Shown here piece after piece: positions 6,663 to 9,130 of a stretch of DNA of 9,130 nucleotides. A program made the translations under genes and the position numbers. The DNA is from CAIQPO01 sp964648275 (GTDB taxonomy: Bacteria; Patescibacteriota; Microgenomatia; UBA1400; MFAQ01), in assembly GCA_964648275.1 (NCBI GenBank), contig CAZYOB010000026.1, positions 1-9,130 on the forward strand. The letters are read 5' to 3'. Positions within the stretch are counted from its first letter, which is position 1; each line of letters opens with the position of its first letter. The notes under the pieces were generated by a model that saw nothing but the letters and a program-made list of their open reading frames with translations, did not search any database and was not told the origin of the DNA.

Positions 6663-7301
6663 ATGATTCTATATTTGATCCGTCACGGAAAAACCGAGGA
6701 TCACGAAAAAAATATCAGGCAAGGCCCAAACTCTCCTTTGGGAGAGTATGGGGTGAAACAGGCAAAAGAGGTGGCGGAGAGATTCAGGGAGATGAAATTC
6801 GACCATTTATATTCAAGCGATCTGCCAAGAGCAAAGCAGACCGCGGAGGAGATTGCAGTGCAAACCGCTTTGCCGCTAAAGATTAATGATCTATTCCGGG
6901 AGGCAGTCAAGTCGGTTAGACTTGATGGGCAACCTTATGAGGGAGAACTGAATCAGAGGTTTTTGAGGGAGAGAGATGAGAACAAAGATAATTTTGATTG
7001 GAAGTTCGACGGAGAGGGAGAGTCGCTTAATGAGCTGATCGAAAGAGCAAAGCGAGTGCTGGAGTATTTGATCGATAATCACAGTGAAGACACCGTGGCG
7101 GTGGTGTCTCACGCTTACCTTATCGGAGTGGTAACCAGCCTGGTCTTGTTGGGGGAGGATTATGATCCGAAGTCTTTCTTGAAACTTTTATACGGATTAA
7201 GACTGGAGAACACCGGGGTGTGCAGTTACGAATACATTGGAGAGAAAAAGAGATGGAAGTTGGTCTGTTACAACGACCACAGTCACCTGGTGACGGTTTG
7301 A
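6663..7301 (+). CDS. Histidine phosphatase superfamily (phosphoglycerate-mutase-like) protein
   Basis: Enzymes of this superfamily form a phospho-histidine on the RHG motif and act as phosphatases or mutases. The 212-residue protein has the whole set: YLIRHGKTE (R7, nucleophile H8), LYSSDLPRAKQTAE (R56), an acidic residue after the second arginine (E80 in LFREAV), the GEGESLNEL region (about 117-124) and VVSHAYLI (H150). Length and order suit the broad GpmB/CobC/RNase H-fused phosphatase branch, and the substrate cannot be assigned. Loss of the usual W/R substrate signatures of gluconeogenic phosphoglycerate mutase cannot be judged by eye. The ATG at 6663 has no SD but has a -10-like box 5 nt before it. 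There is no convincing terminator after the stop, and the next gene, the lipoprotein, has its own leader. Confidence 0.9.
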   Translation: MILYLIRHGKTEDHEKNIRQGPNSPLGEYGVKQAKEVAERFREMKFDHLYSSDLPRAKQTAEEIAVQTALPLKINDLFREAVKSVRLDGQPYEGELNQRFLRERDENKDNFDWKFDGEGESLNELIERAKRVLEYLIDNHSEDTVAVVSHAYLIGVVTSLVLLGEDYDPKSFLKLLYGLRLENTGVCSYEYIGEKKRWKLVCYNDHSHLVTV

Positions 7302-7317
7302 TCAAGAGAAAAATGAG

Positions 7318-7368
7318 GGGTGTGTCTTATAGATTTTAAGGGTGTGGATTTATTCAGGTGTGGCTATT
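7318..7368 (+). repeat. Three imperfect GGTGTG-type direct repeats upstream of the lipoprotein gene
   Basis: GGGTGTGTCTTAT (7318-7330), GGGTGTGGATTTAT (7340-7353) and AGGTGTGGCTATT (7356-7368) share GGTGTG followed by a T-rich half. GGTGTG repeats at spacings of 22 and 16 nt. They sit in the 143-nt gene-free stretch before the lipoprotein, upstream of its -10-like boxes, so they could be operator sites. A chance G/T-rich stretch is equally possible. Confidence 0.3.
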
Positions 7369-7383
7369 GAGCTGCTTGTGGGG

Positions 7384-7401
7384 TACAATGCGGCTTATAG
7401 T
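7384..7401 (+). promoter_or_regulatory. Candidate promoter for the lipoprotein gene
   Basis: Two -10-like hexamers lie here, TACAAT (7384-7389) and TATAGT (7396-7401). Neither has a good -35 at 16-18 nt, although TTGTGG occurs at 7376-7381. Either would give a leader of about 35-50 nt that includes the SD, unlike the leaderless arrangement at neighbouring genes. Confidence 0.35.
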
Positions 7402-7432
7402 ACATTAATTTTACTCTAGTTTTGTGCCTATT

Positions 7433-7438
7433 AGGAGG
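7433..7438 (+). promoter_or_regulatory. Shine-Dalgarno site that fixes the lipoprotein start
   Basis: AGGAGG ends 6 nt before the ATG at 7445. An in-frame GTG at 7424 lies upstream of this SD and would add seven residues ahead of a clean signal peptide, so ATG 7445 is preferred. Confidence 0.85.
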
Positions 7439-7444
7439 CCGATC

Positions 7445-8665
7445 ATGAAAACTCCACGAGTGCTATTACTGGGACTGTTGATCATGCTGGTGATTTCCGG
7501 ATGCGTGCAACACAAACCGGTAGTTCACTACCCAACCTTAACACCACAGCCAACTAACACCCCGGAGCCTACTCCGCTCCCCAGCCCAACGCCTTATGTG
7601 GTCATCGAAGAGGATAAATATCCGGCGGTAATGGGTTACGAGCCCAACCGAGATGGTGATACATGGGATGAAGAAGAGTGGATGAGTACGCTGGTTAGCG
7701 CTAAAAGATTTTCCGAGATGATCTATATCAAGTGTGATGATTTCATCGAGGAAAATTTGGCCGACATAGAAAATGCTGGATTTAAGGCAGGAGTGTATGT
7801 GGATCCGGTTTACCAAGACATCATGTCTCCACTCAAATGCCTGAGTAAGGCTGTTAAGAATAAGGCCGTGGTCGAGCTTGGTTTCGGTCTTTGGGGTCCG
7901 CAAATTGACCCTAAGCGCGACGAATTTATCCAGGCTGTCCTTGATTTTGCTGATGGAGCAGACAGGAAGAGCTTTGTGTTTGCAACCAGTGATGAGCTCT
8001 ATATCTATGGTATTAAGCCGGAAGACGTAGATACCATCGTGGTCATCCCAGCCTGGGAAGGCTTGTTTGACTATTCGTATGAGTATCGCTTAGCCGTCAA
8101 CTTTATCGCCAGGAACTGGCCAAACGCACTGATCGGTCCTGCGGTATTCTCTTTCGATGATAATACCTTCAACTTAACGGGCGAGTCCAACAAAAATATG
8201 TTCGCCATGTCAGTGTCGGTGAATCAAGAATACGGATTTGCAACCGTTCCAGGAATGGGGCTGCTTGGAGGTGATCCGCCCGGGGCATTGACGTATGACC
8301 CGAGTGATTACCCCGATGCCTGGCCAATCCCCGGTCCCATTGATGGTGAGGGGACTCCAGAGATTCAGTTAGATCCTATTCCAAAGATCGGTGAACCCTA
8401 TAAAACAATTTCCGGGAAGGTGTCACACGTTATTGCACCTTATTTCAGGCTTTTCGTCTATGTAAAGGTGGATGGGTCATGGTGGCCGAAACCCTACTAC
8501 GGGGAAGAGAGCCAAAAGATCGCCCCGGACGGGAGCTTTGAGATCAAGACCGTGACCGGTGGTAATGATTATCTTGCCACAGAGGTGGTCGTCTATCTGG
8601 TGCCAGCCGGCGACACGATCGAAAACGCAGTGGCCAAAATAACAGTCGTTAGAGAAACGAAATAG
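7445..8665 (+). CDS. Lipoprotein with a probable TIM-barrel-like domain and a C-terminal beta-sandwich-like module
   Basis: This 406-residue protein is probably exported and lipid-anchored. Residues 1-20 form a lipoprotein signal peptide with lipobox ISGC (lipidated C20). A Pro/Thr-rich spacer at about 30-50 (PTLTPQPTNTPEPTPLPSPT) would hold the body away from the membrane. The central region (about 58-310) has alternating strand and helix segments such as MIYIKCDDFIEENLADIENA, GFKAGVYVDPVY and AVVELGFGLWGPQIDP, which suggest a (beta/alpha) barrel like those of glycosidase-type proteins. No catalytic pair can be named. The last 95 or so residues (GKVSHVIAPYFRLFVYVKVD, then GSWWPKPYYG, TGGNDYLATEVVVYLVPAG) resemble a beta-rich module often found C-terminal to secreted glycoside hydrolases. 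Carbohydrate handling at the cell surface is therefore an inference. The gene has its own leader, SD and terminator. Confidence 0.82.
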   Translation: MKTPRVLLLGLLIMLVISGCVQHKPVVHYPTLTPQPTNTPEPTPLPSPTPYVVIEEDKYPAVMGYEPNRDGDTWDEEEWMSTLVSAKRFSEMIYIKCDDFIEENLADIENAGFKAGVYVDPVYQDIMSPLKCLSKAVKNKAVVELGFGLWGPQIDPKRDEFIQAVLDFADGADRKSFVFATSDELYIYGIKPEDVDTIVVIPAWEGLFDYSYEYRLAVNFIARNWPNALIGPAVFSFDDNTFNLTGESNKNMFAMSVSVNQEYGFATVPGMGLLGGDPPGALTYDPSDYPDAWPIPGPIDGEGTPEIQLDPIPKIGEPYKTISGKVSHVIAPYFRLFVYVKVDGSWWPKPYYGEESQKIAPDGSFEIKTVTGGNDYLATEVVVYLVPAGDTIENAVAKITVVRETK

Positions 8666-8683
8666 ATGAGAGTTAGATTTACT

Positions 8684-8708
8684 CCACCCCGAAAGGGGTG
8701 GTTTTTTT
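8684..8708 (+). terminator. Strong intrinsic terminator after the lipoprotein gene
   Basis: CCACCCC (8684-8690), a GAAA tetraloop, GGGGTGG (8695-8701) and seven T residues (8702-8708) form a textbook rho-independent terminator 18 nt after the stop. On the minus strand no T-run follows the stem, so it acts mainly on plus-strand transcripts. The T-tract overlaps the stop codon of the converging DUF2188-like gene. Confidence 0.92.
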
Positions 8709-8946
8709 AGAACTTTTTGTCTTGGGGAGGGAATGGATCGACCGCGGGAGGTACAGTATCACTGTCCCTGAATTGACCATCGAGACCTTGTATCCTGACC
8801 TCTCCTCCACCGGAATTACCAGCAAGGCGTTTGGCTTCCAGTTCCGCTTCAGCTTGAGTATCAAAGCAGCCGCTGGATCGCTCTGCCCCGTCGGCTTTAA
8901 CGTCCCACCCCCCGTCGGGGTTGTTCACCACGTTGTAGTTTGACAT
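8707..8946 (-). CDS. DUF2188-like small protein
   Basis: This 79-residue soluble protein fits the DUF2188 pattern: an N-terminal strand NVVNNPDGGWDVKADGAER, then a helix FDTQAEAELEAKRLA (family form: T..EA...A..IA), and a GGGEVRIQGLDGQFRDSDT strand pair (family form: GGELxIHGxDGxIRxxxT). It ends in DPFPPQDKKF, similar to the NDPFPPK tail seen in many members. The biochemical role of the family is not established. It reads in the same direction as the helicase fragment, 36 nt downstream of its stop, and converges on the lipoprotein gene. No SD is present. An extended -10-like box lies 8 nt before the ATG. Confidence 0.82.
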   Translation of the reverse strand: MSNYNVVNNPDGGWDVKADGAERSSGCFDTQAEAELEAKRLAGNSGGGEVRIQGLDGQFRDSDTVPPAVDPFPPQDKKF

Positions 8947-8954
8947 ATGTAATT

Positions 8955-8963
8955 ATTCTAACA
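8955..8963 (-). promoter_or_regulatory. Extended -10-like box 8 nt before the DUF2188-like gene
   Basis: The minus strand reads TGT-TAGAAT, eight bases, then the ATG at 8946. TAGAAT matches TATAAT at five of six positions and has a TGn extension. No SD is seen. A leaderless or near-leaderless transcript is predicted. Confidence 0.5.
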
Positions 8964-8982
8964 TTAGGTAGAGGTAGGAAAA

Positions 8983-9130
8983 CTATTTCTTCCGCATGAA
9001 TTTGACGACATCGGAGTCGACCTTGATGTCTTCCCTGCCGATGGGTCGAGTAAGGAAAATACCGGAGAGTGACCTACAACGGGAGAGGGCAACATAGACC
9101 TGGCCGGTGGTAAATGCTCCCGAGTCCAGA
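8983..9130 (-). CDS. C-terminal end of a Pif1/RecD-type superfamily 1B helicase
   Basis: Forty-eight C-terminal residues are visible, running in from the right edge and ending at TAG 8985-8983. GAFTTGQVYVALSRCRSLSG followed by IFLTRPI is the motif V/VI region of 5'-3' helicases of the Pif1/Dda/RecD2 group (GQxYVALSRxRSLxGL), carrying the arginine finger SR. A short tail (REDIKVDSDVVKFMRKK) follows. The rest of the gene, including the ATPase motifs, lies outside the window, so Pif1-like and RecD2-like forms cannot be separated. The DUF2188-like gene lies 36 nt downstream. Confidence 0.85.
   Translation of the reverse strand, partial: LDSGAFTTGQVYVALSRCRSLSGIFLTRPIGREDIKVDSDVVKFMRKK

Noticed and set aside
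7282..7294. Inverted repeat GTCACC-T-GGTGAC at the end of the phosphatase gene as a terminator.
   Set aside because: The usable stem is only about four pairs once a loop is allowed, it lies inside the coding region, and no T-run follows.
4702..7301. Possible UGA recoding, as in some Patescibacteria.
   Set aside because: The CutA-like and phosphatase genes end at UGA at family-typical lengths, and read-through would add unrelated sequence.
7424..7444. GTG at 7424 as the lipoprotein start.
   Set aside because: The AGGAGG site lies downstream of it, and a normal lipoprotein signal peptide begins at ATG 7445.
7302..7444. Riboswitch or G-quadruplex in the leader before the lipoprotein gene.
   Set aside because: The G tracts are few and uneven, and I found no conserved riboswitch core or long pairing.

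Overview
The window looks like part of a bacterial chromosome, most likely from a small-genome Candidate Phyla Radiation (Patescibacteria) lineage. That placement is an inference from gene style: tandem FemAB-type genes, a trimmed UvrD/PcrA helicase, a long-form ThyX, an M50B-like membrane protein, a Pro/Thr-linker lipoprotein and a DUF2188-like small protein, packed with short gaps. Nothing here fixes the phylum. UGA is used as an ordinary stop (the CutA-like and phosphatase genes), which argues against the UGA=Gly lineages (Gracilibacteria/Absconditabacteria). I see no rRNA, tRNA, CRISPR array, insertion sequence or integrase.

Layout. (1) 2-3717, plus strand: a UvrD/PcrA-type helicase, cut by the left edge inside its Walker A motif, then two FemAB-like aminoacyl-ligase genes, the second abutting the first. 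This looks like one transcription unit. (2) 3765-6629, minus strand: in transcription order, a small ORF that appears broken by one missing base, an unrecognised 217-residue protein, an M50B-like integral-membrane metallopeptidase, a divergent CutA-like protein and a long ThyX. (3) 6663-7301, plus strand: a histidine-phosphatase family protein, starting 33 bp from the divergent small ORF. (4) 7445-8708, plus strand: a lipoprotein with its own leader, a strong Shine-Dalgarno (SD) site and a strong intrinsic terminator. (5) 8707-9130, minus strand: the C-terminal end of a Pif1/RecD-type helicase followed by a DUF2188-like small gene.

How the parts relate. The helicases belong to DNA repair or replication and ThyX to dTMP synthesis. 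The FemAB pair points to branched peptidoglycan stem peptides. The M50B-like protein and the lipoprotein belong to the envelope. I see no single pathway joining them.

The most notable pattern is at the starts. Seven of the genes (thyX, the CutA-like gene, the M50B gene, the 217-residue protein, the small broken ORF, the phosphatase and the DUF2188 gene) lack a well-placed SD. Each instead has a TANNNT hexamer resembling a -10 box ending 5-8 nt before its ATG, the geometry expected for leaderless transcripts. The first FemAB gene and the lipoprotein gene carry full AGGAGG sites instead. Other points worth checking are the one-base frameshift in the small ORF, the shortened 2B region of the UvrD homologue, the RHR-X8-S spacing in ThyX, and the lipoprotein as a possible acquired cassette.
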